A DNA stretch of 64,000 nt. Source: an uncultured Fidelibacterota bacterium. Its GTDB lineage: Bacteria > Fidelibacterota > Marinisomatia > Marinisomatales > UBA1611. The number at the start of each line of letters is the position of its first letter. The stretch's first letter is position 1. Below are positions 10,637-19,992 of the stretch, piece by piece. The DNA is taken from assembly GCA_913043235.1 (NCBI GenBank), contig CAJWLO010000008.1, forward strand, positions 1 through 64,000, written 5' to 3'. The notes beneath the pieces were generated by a model. The model had not been told where the DNA came from. It did no database searches and saw only the letters and a list, made by a program, of their open reading frames with translations. Both the position numbers and the translations under genes were made by a program.

Positions 10637-13600
10637 TTATTCTTCCGATGGTTCAACCTGAGATGTTGTTAACATTAAATATGAAAATAAATCACGAATA
10701 TCAGTGTCATTCATATCATCTAACATTCCTTCAGGCATCATAGATAATTCAGAATTATCGGTAGTTTGAATATCTGATTTACTTATTACCACCGCATCCT
10801 GACCAACGACTCTTAGTGTCATTGTACGGTCATTTTGATTGGCTATATTTCCAGCATATGTACGACCGTCTCTTGTTGTAACCATTACCATTTTATAATC
10901 ATCCTGTATAATACCACTTGGATCCATTATATTATTAAGCAAATAATTCAAATCTGTACGATTTGCGCCTGTCAATTCCGGGCCAAGAATACCGCCTTCA
11001 TCATGCATGACATGGCAAGCGCCACATAGCCCATCATAAACATAGCGGCCTCTGCGAGGGTCACCACTGCTAACATTTTGCGGATTGAGAAACGATTTAT
11101 ATTTTCCCATCGCAGCTAAATTTTCTGACGATTCTTTCGATAATGGGCCCCACACTTCTAGAAAACCACTACCCACAACTCTACGCAGCTGACGGGCGGT
11201 GTAAGCAGGAACATCTTTTTTGGGAACTTCACCCCCCTTTATAGCTTGTGTTAAATACCAACCATATAAAGATCTTGACGCCATAGTCTGTACAATCTCT
11301 AACTTTTCAGCAGAATTATATTTATTATAATTTTTCAATAGCAATTTCCCAAGATTTCCACTGTTAAATGCAGCTGTGGCACGAATCGCTTCTTTTCGCA
11401 GCTTAGGATTTTCAAGCAGGTTTGGAATTTCATCAACTAATCCATTCCACTGTTTACGTGCTAGACCATTTAGTGCATTTTTCCTTTCTTTGATTGGCTT
11501 ATTTCCATCCTTAAGAGTGGCTAAAAGCTCCATAGTTGCTTCTATACTTCCAAACTGCTGTGCTACATCTAGAGCTGCTTTAGATGTTTTATTATTTGAA
11601 CGTAATTTAGGATAAACAGTACCCCAATTTTCTGGAGGCGTGATATCTGATTGACCTTCTAAACCATCACGCATTCCCTTCAGCATTTCAAGCTGAACTT
11701 TTGAAGGGTCTTCTAAACCGGCTACAAGAACATTTAGCATTTGCGCATCAACCAATCTTCTAGCTATATATTCAGCAACAAGCGGAATATTACTTTTTTT
11801 AGCGAGCTCAATTGAGCGATCGGGATTATCTTCAACCAACGGCTCAACAGCAAACCAGATCATTAGAGGAATATTATGATCTTCATTATCCTGACTATTA
11901 CCAAGAAGAGCGGCAGCAAGATCCCATCGATCATCATGATCAATTCTTTGCATTGCTGATGCAAGGTACAAACGTACAACCGCGGATTTATCCTTCTCTG
12001 CCTTGCTTATAAATTCTTTAAGTACTTTATCAGAAACATTTTTATCTTCTGCCAGCATTTGGACAGCCCACGCCCGGATATATTGATCTCTATCAGAAAG
12101 AGCACGAAAAAGCTCATCATCTGTAAAACTACCCGTAATATGCAATGCCCACATTCCTTTTAAACGATAGTCTGGATTTGAATTCTTATTAAATATATTT
12201 TTAAGTTCATTAACTGCGGCTGCATCAATTGTCTGTTTAGCTGCTCGGCCCTGTAGGATAACACGGGCCCTTCTTGAGTGCCAATCACTCTTACTTACTA
12301 CCAGTTTTGCCAACTCTAAATCTGTCATTTTCTTAAGATCACTATAACGCCCATCCCAGTTTTCTGCTAAAGAATTAGTTGGTGTAACCCGATAAATCCT
12401 CCCAGTTTCTTTGTGAAGGACTTCTTTCCCGCAAATGTCACCATCGTGCCAGTCAAGGACATACATACCACCTTCAGGACCTATTTCCAGGCTGAAACCA
12501 ATAAATTGGGCATTATTTGCATAGAGAAAATCATTATCATGCTCAGCAATAAATGAAGATCCTTTACGAATTAAATTATCAGATAGCAATGCATGTTCAT
12601 GAATATTAGCCATAAATATCTTACCGTTGTGTTCCTTTGGAAACGCATCTGACTGGTAAACTCTGGCACCACCATGTGCTGATCTGTGTCTATGATCAAC
12701 TATGGTTCGAATATCACTGTAAACATAAGGATTAAAATGCTGGCCGCCCTGGCGATGAAATATCCCGCCCTGTACTACATGAAAAAGATGGGGGATAACG
12801 CAGGCACTAATAAAAAACTCACCCTTCTCATTATAATCAATCCCCCAGGGGTTACTAAATCCATGTGCCATCACTTCAAAAGTTCTCTTTGTTGGGTGGT
12901 AGCGCCAAACCCCACCATCAATATCTACTCCATCAGCATCTAATAGATCCTCAGGGAATGGGTCCTTGTGCCCATATAAACGGCCCTTCCCATTTGGTTT
13001 TCTTATTTTTGAAGGTGTGGCAAACCCTTCTAAACCATAGAGCCAACCATCAGGTCCCCATGTTAGACTATTTATTGTTTCGTGCCGGTCACGAATGCCC
13101 CAACCTGTTAACAATATTTCTAGATCATCCATATCTCCCTTATCATCTCCATCACGATCAGGAATAAAAAGCAAGTTTGGGGGTGCACCTAAAAATAACC
13201 CATCAAAGCCTACAGCTACAGCCGCAGGGAATGGGATACCTTCAGCGAATACCTTCATATCATCAGCCTCTCCATCTTTATCTGTATCTTCTAGTATTAG
13301 AATCCGACTGTCACCAGAATTGGAAAAGCCATCGCCTCTGCTCTCATAATCTCGATTCTCAGCTATCCACATCCGCCCACGGTCATCCCAGGTGAAAGCC
13401 ATTGGCTGAGTAATCATTGGCTCAGACGCCCATGCATTTACTTGGAAACCATCCATTAGAGTCATGGCTTCGGTTGCTTCAGTTGGGCCTAAAAACTTTT
13501 CTTTTCTTCCTTCTTCCTGAGCCATTCGCCATAGTTGTGTTGCATAAGGATAAGAGTTTCCGCTCCAGTCTACCCATCTTTCAGTAAGCTTCAAGTCATT

Positions 13601-14569
13601 CAGTTTACCGGTATGAACTACGATCCTATGCTTAAATGTTGAACGTGTGCCTTCATCTATTTTCCAATCACCAGAAATTGCACGAGACGGGCCGACACCA
13701 AATTGGCCATCAACTCTCCAGGCTACAGGAGAATCATCATTGGACGGGTGGTCTAAGATCGCAATATTTGCAAAATCATCTCGACCTTCAAGCTGCATAC
13801 CAACGTTGAGCCACATTGCACGTTTTGTATCAGCATTTTTATTTTTTTGGCGGGCAGCATTCATTACTTCCGCGGGCATACCCTTTCTCCATGGCATTCT
13901 CAGAAACATCCCACCATACTCAAATTCATTAATTGTAATATCGACCTGGGCATCACCATTCCAATCCAGATCCAACTCATACTCACCATCAACAATTTTC
14001 ATGGACCATTTTTGTGTCTCGACCATAATTGTTTTACCATCCTTGTCAAGCATATTATAGGCTGTTTCCCATGATACTATTTCTCCAATAGAATCAGTAA
14101 CTGACGCTGATTTTAGTTGCCAATAATCCCCCTGGTACTTATGATAAAAATCCCGTCCCATTAATACGGATACATTTTCATCAATATATTTTTTTCTATA
14201 AAACAATCTATAGAGACTATCTTTGGGTATGCTGTGCATGTCGAAGTTCCCGTTTACTCTAGTAAATCCCCAAAATAAACCGGTCTGGTGCTTGTGGTGA
14301 CCGGGACTGTATTCTGTCACAGGTCCCTTGCCATCCGGGGAAATAATTGGATGTATATAAGGGCGATGATCCTGCCTGGCATTTGCAGTAACAATCGGAA
14401 GTTTCCCATCGGCACGGTATACCTCTATTGTACCAAGCTCTTTGTTCTGTTTTACGATCAGATTTGTTTCAGATATTGATCCATACTGAGCTGTTTTTTG
14501 GTTTGAACAGTTAAAGGATACAAATATCGCTACTAGAAGCATCATAAATGATTTAAAAATTGTATCCAT
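10637..14569 (-). CDS. PmoA-like (DUF6807) / NHL / HEAT / heme c fusion lipoprotein
   Basis: 1310 residues. A lipoprotein signal peptide ends in VSFNC at residue 21. Residues about 30-340 resemble the DUF6807 'methane oxygenase PmoA' family (TANARQDHRPYIHPI, GHHKHQTGLFWGF, GGMFLRMPW). Residues about 365-730 match the membrane-bound dehydrogenase/NHL-type propeller of PVC-type heme proteins (WASEPMITQPMAFTWDDRGR, NSLTWGPDGWLYG, SNPWGIDYNEKGEF, HRHRSAHGGARVYQSD). HEAT-like helices fill about 740-1130. The last 150 residues are the matching cytochrome c-like domain with one CGACH heme site and DPSGIIQDDYKM. Electron transfer from oxidation of a sugar-like substrate in the envelope is the likely role, but no substrate is proven. 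The oxidoreductase at 15070 and xylA flank it. A GAGGT site precedes ATG 14569. Confidence 0.85.
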   Translation of the reverse strand: MDTIFKSFMMLLVAIFVSFNCSNQKTAQYGSISETNLIVKQNKELGTIEVYRADGKLPIVTANARQDHRPYIHPIISPDGKGPVTEYSPGHHKHQTGLFWGFTRVNGNFDMHSIPKDSLYRLFYRKKYIDENVSVLMGRDFYHKYQGDYWQLKSASVTDSIGEIVSWETAYNMLDKDGKTIMVETQKWSMKIVDGEYELDLDWNGDAQVDITINEFEYGGMFLRMPWRKGMPAEVMNAARQKNKNADTKRAMWLNVGMQLEGRDDFANIAILDHPSNDDSPVAWRVDGQFGVGPSRAISGDWKIDEGTRSTFKHRIVVHTGKLNDLKLTERWVDWSGNSYPYATQLWRMAQEEGRKEKFLGPTEATEAMTLMDGFQVNAWASEPMITQPMAFTWDDRGRMWIAENRDYESRGDGFSNSGDSRILILEDTDKDGEADDMKVFAEGIPFPAAVAVGFDGLFLGAPPNLLFIPDRDGDDKGDMDDLEILLTGWGIRDRHETINSLTWGPDGWLYGLEGFATPSKIRKPNGKGRLYGHKDPFPEDLLDADGVDIDGGVWRYHPTKRTFEVMAHGFSNPWGIDYNEKGEFFISACVIPHLFHVVQGGIFHRQGGQHFNPYVYSDIRTIVDHRHRSAHGGARVYQSDAFPKEHNGKIFMANIHEHALLSDNLIRKGSSFIAEHDNDFLYANNAQFIGFSLEIGPEGGMYVLDWHDGDICGKEVLHKETGRIYRVTPTNSLAENWDGRYSDLKKMTDLELAKLVVSKSDWHSRRARVILQGRAAKQTIDAAAVNELKNIFNKNSNPDYRLKGMWALHITGSFTDDELFRALSDRDQYIRAWAVQMLAEDKNVSDKVLKEFISKAEKDKSAVVRLYLASAMQRIDHDDRWDLAAALLGNSQDNEDHNIPLMIWFAVEPLVEDNPDRSIELAKKSNIPLVAEYIARRLVDAQMLNVLVAGLEDPSKVQLEMLKGMRDGLEGQSDITPPENWGTVYPKLRSNNKTSKAALDVAQQFGSIEATMELLATLKDGNKPIKERKNALNGLARKQWNGLVDEIPNLLENPKLRKEAIRATAAFNSGNLGKLLLKNYNKYNSAEKLEIVQTMASRSLYGWYLTQAIKGGEVPKKDVPAYTARQLRRVVGSGFLEVWGPLSKESSENLAAMGKYKSFLNPQNVSSGDPRRGRYVYDGLCGACHVMHDEGGILGPELTGANRTDLNYLLNNIMDPSGIIQDDYKMVMVTTRDGRTYAGNIANQNDRTMTLRVVGQDAVVISKSDIQTTDNSELSMMPEGMLDDMNDTDIRDLFSYLMLTTSQVEPSEE

Positions 14570-14580
14570 GTTTACCTCAA

Positions 14581-15000
14581 TTAATATTTGTTAAGTTTTC
14601 TAATATTGAAAAAATTGATAAATAGAGGATTATTCGATAGACTAAGTGTGATCATCCAAAACAGTACAATAGTCAAACCTCCAACTTCACGCATTAGCTC
14701 TACTGTATGACTTTTCATTGTCCATGACGAGAGTAATAAATCATAGAATGAAATTCCACCTTCTATCTTCAGTACTAATATTATTCCCCAGATCAGGACC
14801 GAAACACTAATCGTAGCCGGCAGCATCCAATGTAATTGGTTCATCGATGCTAAGCAGCATACAATAGCTGCCAATCCATATACTACCATCCAAATCATAG
14901 AATCAGGGTCATTGTATTGGACGGCTAAAGCAAGTATAAAAACAGCCAACATGAGATAGTTCAGCAATGATAATAGTTTATTATCCAAAAATATAACCAT
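14581..15000 (-). CDS. TMEM220-like membrane protein
   Basis: 139 residues with four hydrophobic helices. VQYNDPDSMIWMVVYGLAA near residues 27-45 and the E-x-x-R-E-x-G-G segment before the last helix match the TMEM220 family, small membrane proteins of unknown function. The gene lies 11 bp upstream of the PmoA-like/heme protein and is probably co-transcribed with it, so a role in the same envelope process is possible but unproven. Confidence 0.75.
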   Translation of the reverse strand: MVIFLDNKLLSLLNYLMLAVFILALAVQYNDPDSMIWMVVYGLAAIVCCLASMNQLHWMLPATISVSVLIWGIILVLKIEGGISFYDLLLSSWTMKSHTVELMREVGGLTIVLFWMITLSLSNNPLFINFFNIRKLNKY

Positions 15001-15069
15001 CCTTTAGGATTTTATATCATAGCCTTTATAAAAAACAAATTCTCTCATAAGTATCATAAAATTATATTT

Positions 15070-16191
15070 TTAATCAGAAATCGTAAATTCAGGTAAATTT
15101 ATAATTTTACCACCTTCAACGGCTGAATCATGAGCACAAATTCCAACACATGTCCAATTAGCACTTGTTACAGCATTGGGCCATGGATCTCGATCTCCAA
15201 CTAGTGCATTCACAAATTCATTTGCTAAATGCGGATGCGATCCACCATGTCCTGCTCCCTGAATGAATGACAAATGATCTGCATCTTGTATATCACTTGT
15301 GAATAAACGAATCTCTTCAGGCAATAGGTGGGCAAAATCAGGGACATCCACTAATTCAGGAATTTCATGTTCTGGTTTTTTTGCAGTATGAAGAACATGT
15401 TTTTCACCTTCAACAAGCGTCCACTCGAAAGATTTTTTGGAACCGTATACATCAATTGACTCTCTGTACTGTCTTGCGGTATCATATAAAAACCTCCAGA
15501 TTTGAGCTGATATATCAAAATCTTTTATTTTGATATGACAAGACTCAACAGCAAAAGAGTTACCAGATTTTTCAGCAATCCTATCATTAACTGCTCCGGA
15601 ACCAAAACAAGATACATATTCTGCATGACCGTTTACCATTCCAAGTACGGGAGAAACAACATGTGTGGCATAGTGCATAGGGATCATTCTTTCCCAATAT
15701 TCTGGCCATCCCTCCATATCTTGGGGGTGCGATGCCTTCATAAATTGTATTTTCCCAAGTTCACCTTTATCATATAAGTCTTTGATATAAAGAAACTCAC
15801 GACTGTAGACGACTGTTTCTGCCATCATATATTTCAAACCTGTTTCTTTTACTAAGTTTACTATCTCTTCACATTCTTCGATTGTAGTAGCCATTGGGAC
15901 TGTACACATCACATTTTTTCCTGCCTTAAGAGCATCAATAGACATCCATCCGTGATCTGGTATCGGCGAATTAATATGGACAAAATCAACAGCAGGATCA
16001 TTTAATACATCATTGTAGTCAGTATACCTATTTTCAATTCCAAATGCTTCTCCTATCTTGTTTAACTCATCTTCATTTCTTCGGCATATTCCATACATGT
16101 TAGCATTAGGGTGTTTTTGATATATAGGTATGAACTCTGCACCAAAGCCTAAACCGATAATTGTTACATTTACTTTTTTATCATTAGTCAT
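15070..16191 (-). CDS. Gfo/Idh/MocA-family NAD(P)-dependent oxidoreductase
   Basis: 373 residues. The N-terminal Rossmann fold has VTIIGLGFGAEFIPIY and FGIENRYTDYNDVLNDPAVD; the usual E-K-P loop reads CTVPMATTIEECEEIV. The C-terminal alpha/beta domain contains HPQDMEGWPEYWERMIPMHYATH, with His and Tyr/Lys candidates for catalysis, and GAGHGGSHPHLANEFVNAL. The family oxidises or reduces sugars, inositols and sugar acids; the exact substrate cannot be read off. A strong AAAGGAGGAAATT lies before ATG 16191. No signal peptide is seen, so it is cytoplasmic. It lies between the MFS permease and the TMEM220/heme genes, suggesting it acts on the imported sugar. Confidence 0.9.
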   Translation of the reverse strand: MTNDKKVNVTIIGLGFGAEFIPIYQKHPNANMYGICRRNEDELNKIGEAFGIENRYTDYNDVLNDPAVDFVHINSPIPDHGWMSIDALKAGKNVMCTVPMATTIEECEEIVNLVKETGLKYMMAETVVYSREFLYIKDLYDKGELGKIQFMKASHPQDMEGWPEYWERMIPMHYATHVVSPVLGMVNGHAEYVSCFGSGAVNDRIAEKSGNSFAVESCHIKIKDFDISAQIWRFLYDTARQYRESIDVYGSKKSFEWTLVEGEKHVLHTAKKPEHEIPELVDVPDFAHLLPEEIRLFTSDIQDADHLSFIQGAGHGGSHPHLANEFVNALVGDRDPWPNAVTSANWTCVGICAHDSAVEGGKIINLPEFTISD

Positions 16192-16278
16192 AATTTCCTC
16201 CTTTACTCAATTATTTTATTTCCCAATATTGTTTGTGATCTTTCTCAAAACAATAATATAACTAAACATGGAATAGTT

Positions 16279-17913
16279 TTATTCTTCTTCTTCAGTCTTT
16301 TCAGGTTCATTAATGTAATCACGATCCGATTTTAATTCTTCATCCATTCTTTGGTGTTTGCTTTTACTATCGTTACTCAAACTTTCTTCTTCATCTAAAT
16401 GAATGGCTTTGTATCCTCCAATAGATCTAAAGTAGAGCATCAAACCAATATACGATAGTAGCATAATTGCTGGAAAAATTGCTACAGTTGCTAGTGCACC
16501 TTGCTTTGCAGATGCTTGTATACTTACAACTTCATCCTGCTGGGATGAAGCAAGAGACTGAAGTTTTTGTTGATCGATTGGTTTATAATTACCAAAAATA
16601 CTAGATTTTTCCTGACCCATAACTCTTGAATGAATGCCTGGATTCTGATCCTGCAATTCACGATCAATCTGCTTATCCTGTATATTGCCTAAAAATGCTA
16701 CTCCGAAAACACCAGCAGCAAGCATACCTACACCAGTAATTCCATTTAAAGTAAGTGCCCCTCCTTTGGGAAAGCGCTCACTTGCTACACCTAGCATAGT
16801 TGGCCAAAAAAATGTTTTACCTAGCCCATAAATAGTAGCGGCGATAAATATCATAACACCGGTAGCTTTTGATAAAACAAATAGTCCTACTAAGGCAATG
16901 GCACTACTTGCGGTTAGCAAACCTAGAGGGGAGATCCTGTGTACAATTGGTCCTGCGTAAAACCTCAGTACCATCATAATAAGTGCTGTATAAACGACCA
17001 CCCAGCCAGCATTATCACCTAGAAACGGAACAAGTAAATCAGTAATCCAACTATCCGTTCCCAATTCAGTTGTTGCTAGCGGTATCATAATTAATAAAAG
17101 AATAACGAATACTGGCCGTCCCAGAGACTCAGTATAAAAGTAGTATGCTCCAGTTACTAATAGAAGCAATGCTGTTAAGGAAATATGGGGTAAACTCAAA
17201 AAGCCGCTTTCATACATGGGCTGAAGACCTGCAACACGATTAATTTCCAATAAAATGATATAGAAAATAAAAAAGAACCCTACCGCACCTGCTTCACTAA
17301 GCATATCCTTGAAAGAGACTCCTGCTTTAACACGTTCCTGAACAGGAAACTCTCTTCCATATAGCATGATGCCGTAAATTGCTACAGGTATAAGAACGAG
17401 AGCTACTTTCCATTTCCAGCTAACTTCAGGTCCCATTATAATTGATAGAAATCCTCCCAATACTAAACCAGCAGGCCAACCAGCATGTAAGATATTCAGC
17501 CATTTAGTCTTTTCTTTAGGATAAATTGTTGCAACAGCAGGATTAATAACAGCTTCAACGGTTCCGTTACCAAGGGCCAGTATAAATGTTCCCCAATATA
17601 GCATCCAGTAACCATCTGCGAATATGGTGACAATAGCAGAGAGAACATGCAGACAGAAAGCTATGAGCATTGAGAGGCCATAACCTATTTTGTCAACCAC
17701 AAGACTGAAAAAAATGATACTGATACTGAACGGCCATAGGCCGACACCAAATATCTCTCCTTTTTGAGTCTCACTTAAGCCAAAGTCTACCCCTAAAGCA
17801 CCAATAATTTGTGCTCTTACCATAAACCCAACTGACGTAGCCGTAAGAGCGGCAAAACACCCCCAGAAAAGCCAGGTGGCCTGTTTTTCGGTTAAATTAT
17901 CTAGTTTTTCCAT
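16279..17913 (-). CDS. MFS sugar-type permease
   Basis: About 544 residues with 12 or more membrane helices and the MFS layout: FWGCFAALTATSVGFMVRAQ at the start, GLWPFSISIIFFSLVVDKIGYG around helix 2-3, ALGNGTVEAVINP in helix 4 and a second half beginning after about residue 290. A cytoplasmic-looking acidic tail (DEEESLSNDSKSKHQRMDEEL) ends the protein. The start chosen is ATG 17913, preceded by GTGGGG; GTG at 17922 is an alternative. It is the first gene of the xylose run and has a 500-bp upstream region with a LacI-type operator (18283-18298) and a compact inverted-repeat element (18060-18186). Its context suggests import of xylose or a related sugar. Confidence 0.85.
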   Translation of the reverse strand: MEKLDNLTEKQATWLFWGCFAALTATSVGFMVRAQIIGALGVDFGLSETQKGEIFGVGLWPFSISIIFFSLVVDKIGYGLSMLIAFCLHVLSAIVTIFADGYWMLYWGTFILALGNGTVEAVINPAVATIYPKEKTKWLNILHAGWPAGLVLGGFLSIIMGPEVSWKWKVALVLIPVAIYGIMLYGREFPVQERVKAGVSFKDMLSEAGAVGFFFIFYIILLEINRVAGLQPMYESGFLSLPHISLTALLLLVTGAYYFYTESLGRPVFVILLLIMIPLATTELGTDSWITDLLVPFLGDNAGWVVVYTALIMMVLRFYAGPIVHRISPLGLLTASSAIALVGLFVLSKATGVMIFIAATIYGLGKTFFWPTMLGVASERFPKGGALTLNGITGVGMLAAGVFGVAFLGNIQDKQIDRELQDQNPGIHSRVMGQEKSSIFGNYKPIDQQKLQSLASSQQDEVVSIQASAKQGALATVAIFPAIMLLSYIGLMLYFRSIGGYKAIHLDEEESLSNDSKSKHQRMDEELKSDRDYINEPEKTEEEE

Positions 17914-18059
17914 ATTCCCCACTTTACTTTTGAGTTATTGTATTAGACTTCAATTTAATAATTCTATGATAAATAATAATCCTATTTTTTTCTTTAAAAA
18001 CAATTATTAATCTGGACTTCCAAAAAATGCTATTTTACTTACTTTTTTCCTTGATTTTT

Positions 18060-18186
18060 GTTTCCCGAAGCCCGCATAAACCTTTTGAGCCCATGTAGGG
18101 CACCTTTTGAACCACCTTAGTCTTGGGTATTAAAGGCAGGAGTGGTGTGATTACCGGATCAAAGATTCGCGGGCATTCGGGTTAAC
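18060..18186. repeat. 127-bp GC-rich inverted-repeat element (MITE-like or structured RNA)
   Basis: CCCGAAGCCCGC (18064-18075) pairs with GCGGGCATTCGGG (18169-18181) as a 12-bp stem with one bulged A; the outer bases GTT(T) and (T)TAAC extend it. Inside are GCCC-ATGTA-GGGC (18089-18101), a second arm ACCAC(CTT).../...GTGGT (18111-18146), and a direct repeat ACCTTTTGA. The element is clearly richer in G+C than its AT-rich surroundings. Transcribed on the minus strand it would lie in the leader of the MFS/xylose run, about 147 bp before the start codon. It could be a mobile-element remnant with terminal inverted repeats or a branched leader RNA; no known family is recognised. Confidence 0.5.
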
Positions 18187-18282
18187 AAAATCTTTCTATA
18201 ATGCTCCTGTTGCATGAAGATGGATTAAAAACAAACTATTTGTACGTAACAAAATAAAATCCTAAGCTTATTCTTGTAGTCA

Positions 18283-18298
18283 GTACAAACGTTTGTTC
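18283..18298. promoter_or_regulatory. LacI-family operator upstream of MFS/xylose run
   Basis: GTACAAACGTTTGTTC contains the perfect 12-bp palindrome ACAAACGTTTGT with a central CG, the hallmark of LacI/PurR-type operators. It shares the pattern GNACAAW-CG-WTTGTNC with the sites at 48686-48703 and 19726-19741. It lies about 370 bp upstream of the MFS start on the minus strand. The rest of 17914-18430 outside this site and the inverted-repeat element shows nothing recognisable. Confidence 0.6.
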
Positions 18299-18430
18299 TA
18301 AGCCGTAAGGTACTCAGATGTTATTGGGAAATACAAGGTAAATTTGAAGAAAATAGCCCTTATCAATTAATAATCAATTCTTATTAAGAATCTATTAGGT
18401 CTTTTGTTTTTCTTATATCTAATAAAACAT

Positions 18431-19579
18431 CTATTCATTTAAGAATCTATAAATAGTCATTGCATTATATTCTTGATCAGGATATAAAATTGTTGATTTA
18501 AATCTTGGTTGATTCGGAGCATCAGGAAAATGCTGGGTCTCTAGGCAAAAACCTGAGTATTGTTGAAAACCACCAGAGTCAATACCTCCATCAAGAAAGT
18601 TTCCCGTGTATAATTGGATCCCTGGATTGGTAGTATATACTTTCATAATGCGACCAGTCTCTGCATGCTTAACCATGGCCGCAAACGTTAATGAATCAAA
18701 TAGACCATCTCTTTTAATAACAAAACAATGATCATAACCTAATGGCAAATTTTTGATTTTAGGTATTTCGTTGAACCGAGAACCAATTCTATGGGCGGTT
18801 CTGAAATCAAACGCACTTTCTTCAACATCATTTAACTCACCAGTTGGTATTAAATCATCATATACTTCCAAGTAATGGTTCGCATTGATAATTAGTTCAT
18901 GCTCAAGAATATCTCCATTGCCTGCCCCATTTAGATTCCAATAGTTATGGTTAGTCAGGTTAATTGGTGTAGCTTTATCTGTTGTTGCGGTAAATTCGAT
19001 TTTTAATTCATCGTTATTTGTGAGCGAATAAATTGCTTTAATATCAACATTACCTGGGTATCCTTCTTCACCATCATAGCTATTATAACTAAATTCTATA
19101 TTCGCACCATCTTTATTAATGTAGTCCCTTGCTTTCCATACAACTTTATCATATCCTTGCTCACCACCATGTAAATGGTTTTTACCATCATTCGTTTTTA
19201 GAGAATATATAGAGTCATTCAATGTAAAATTACCCTTTGCAATACGATTACAGAATCTCCCTACGGTTGCACCAAAATATGGATGTCCATTTAAATATTT
19301 TTCTAATGAATTGAATCCCAAATTAATATTCGAAAGATTGCCATCTCTATCTGGGACTTCTAAGGAAACTACAATCGCACCCAAAGTTATCATTTTAAGT
19401 TTTAATCCATTGCTATTTGTGCAATTGTAAAGATATATCTCTTCTCCAGCACTTGTATGACCAAAGCTTGATTTAGTGATAGTGGCTATATTTTTTTGAT
19501 TATTTTTCAAAATTATTAATCCGTTTACTCCTATGATAATTGCAAATATTAAAACTAATATGAAAAATATTCTCATCAT
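18431..19579 (-). CDS. galM: Aldose 1-epimerase (mutarotase), exported or membrane-anchored
   Basis: 382 residues from ATG 19579 (MMRIFF); a TTG at 19591 is in frame but less likely. Aldose 1-epimerase interconverts alpha and beta anomers of sugars such as glucose, galactose or xylose. Seen: NCNRIAKG-like FCNRIAKGNFTL, the substrate-binding NKLNHLHGG equivalent (NDGKNHLHGGEQGYDK), catalytic His in NLTNHNYWNLNG and catalytic Glu in GFCLETQHFPDAPN. An uncleaved or cleavable signal segment covers residues 1-23, so it probably works in the periplasm. It is divergent from lacI, with a LacI-type operator 147 bp upstream, and is likely part of that regulon. Confidence 0.9.
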   Translation of the reverse strand: MMRIFFILVLIFAIIIGVNGLIILKNNQKNIATITKSSFGHTSAGEEIYLYNCTNSNGLKLKMITLGAIVVSLEVPDRDGNLSNINLGFNSLEKYLNGHPYFGATVGRFCNRIAKGNFTLNDSIYSLKTNDGKNHLHGGEQGYDKVVWKARDYINKDGANIEFSYNSYDGEEGYPGNVDIKAIYSLTNNDELKIEFTATTDKATPINLTNHNYWNLNGAGNGDILEHELIINANHYLEVYDDLIPTGELNDVEESAFDFRTAHRIGSRFNEIPKIKNLPLGYDHCFVIKRDGLFDSLTFAAMVKHAETGRIMKVYTTNPGIQLYTGNFLDGGIDSGGFQQYSGFCLETQHFPDAPNQPRFKSTILYPDQEYNAMTIYRFLNE

Positions 19580-19725
19580 TCCAATCACCAAATAATATTA
19601 AAGATTCTCAATAATTATAATACTGAACTAAAGAACAAATAGTAATATATTCTTCTTTTTTCTGCATTTCCAATCTAAATAATAATTTTTCCATATAAAT
19701 CCTACCTATAAATTTAAATTATAAT

Positions 19726-19741
19726 GGACAAACGATTGTCT
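19726..19741. promoter_or_regulatory. LacI-family operator in galM-lacI divergent region
   Basis: GGACAAACGATTGTCT has the inverted halves GACAA and TTGTC around a central CG step. It sits between galM (minus) and lacI (plus). The 413-bp region 19580-19992 is otherwise very AT-rich with no other recognisable feature apart from the candidate promoter at 19932-19959. Confidence 0.55.
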
Positions 19742-19931
19742 AATAATTAAATAATTTAGGTTCAGGCCACGCCAGCTAGAAAATACGTTTTAATTATTTT
19801 TACTTTTTCTATCTCTTTTTATGATGGTAATTAAAATAAAAACTCTTTAATTTGCAACCAAAATATACTAGGTTTTCTAGTAATCCTATATCATCATATC
19901 CCATTATCAAACTATCATGAAACTTGCGCAA

Positions 19932-19959
19932 TTGTTCAACCTTATGCAAGCCTTATACT
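19932..19959 (+). promoter_or_regulatory. Candidate promoter of lacI with overlapping operator half-site
   Basis: TTGTTC (19932-19937) and TATACT (19954-19959) are 16 bases apart and fit sigma-70-like boxes 33 bp before the lacI start. ATTGTTCA (19931-19938) equals one half of the perfect operator at 48686-48703, so it could mediate autoregulation. The promoter consensus of this phylum may differ, so confidence is low. Confidence 0.3.
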
Positions 19960-19992
19960 TATAACCGATCTTAAAATCTAACAATAAAATAT

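Noticed and set aside
13647-14060. 137-codon plus-strand frame, and similar frames at 44781-45227 and 27440-27997
   Set aside because: Each is antisense to a well-supported gene, has no family features and follows the codon pattern of the opposite strand.
18040-18186. About 48 codons open on the minus strand through the inverted-repeat element
   Set aside because: No start codon with a ribosome-binding site and no recognisable protein; the inverted repeats explain the composition better.
18060-18186. Integron attC site
   Set aside because: The arms pair well, but the required RYYYAAC and GTTRRRY core boxes are not present at the ends.
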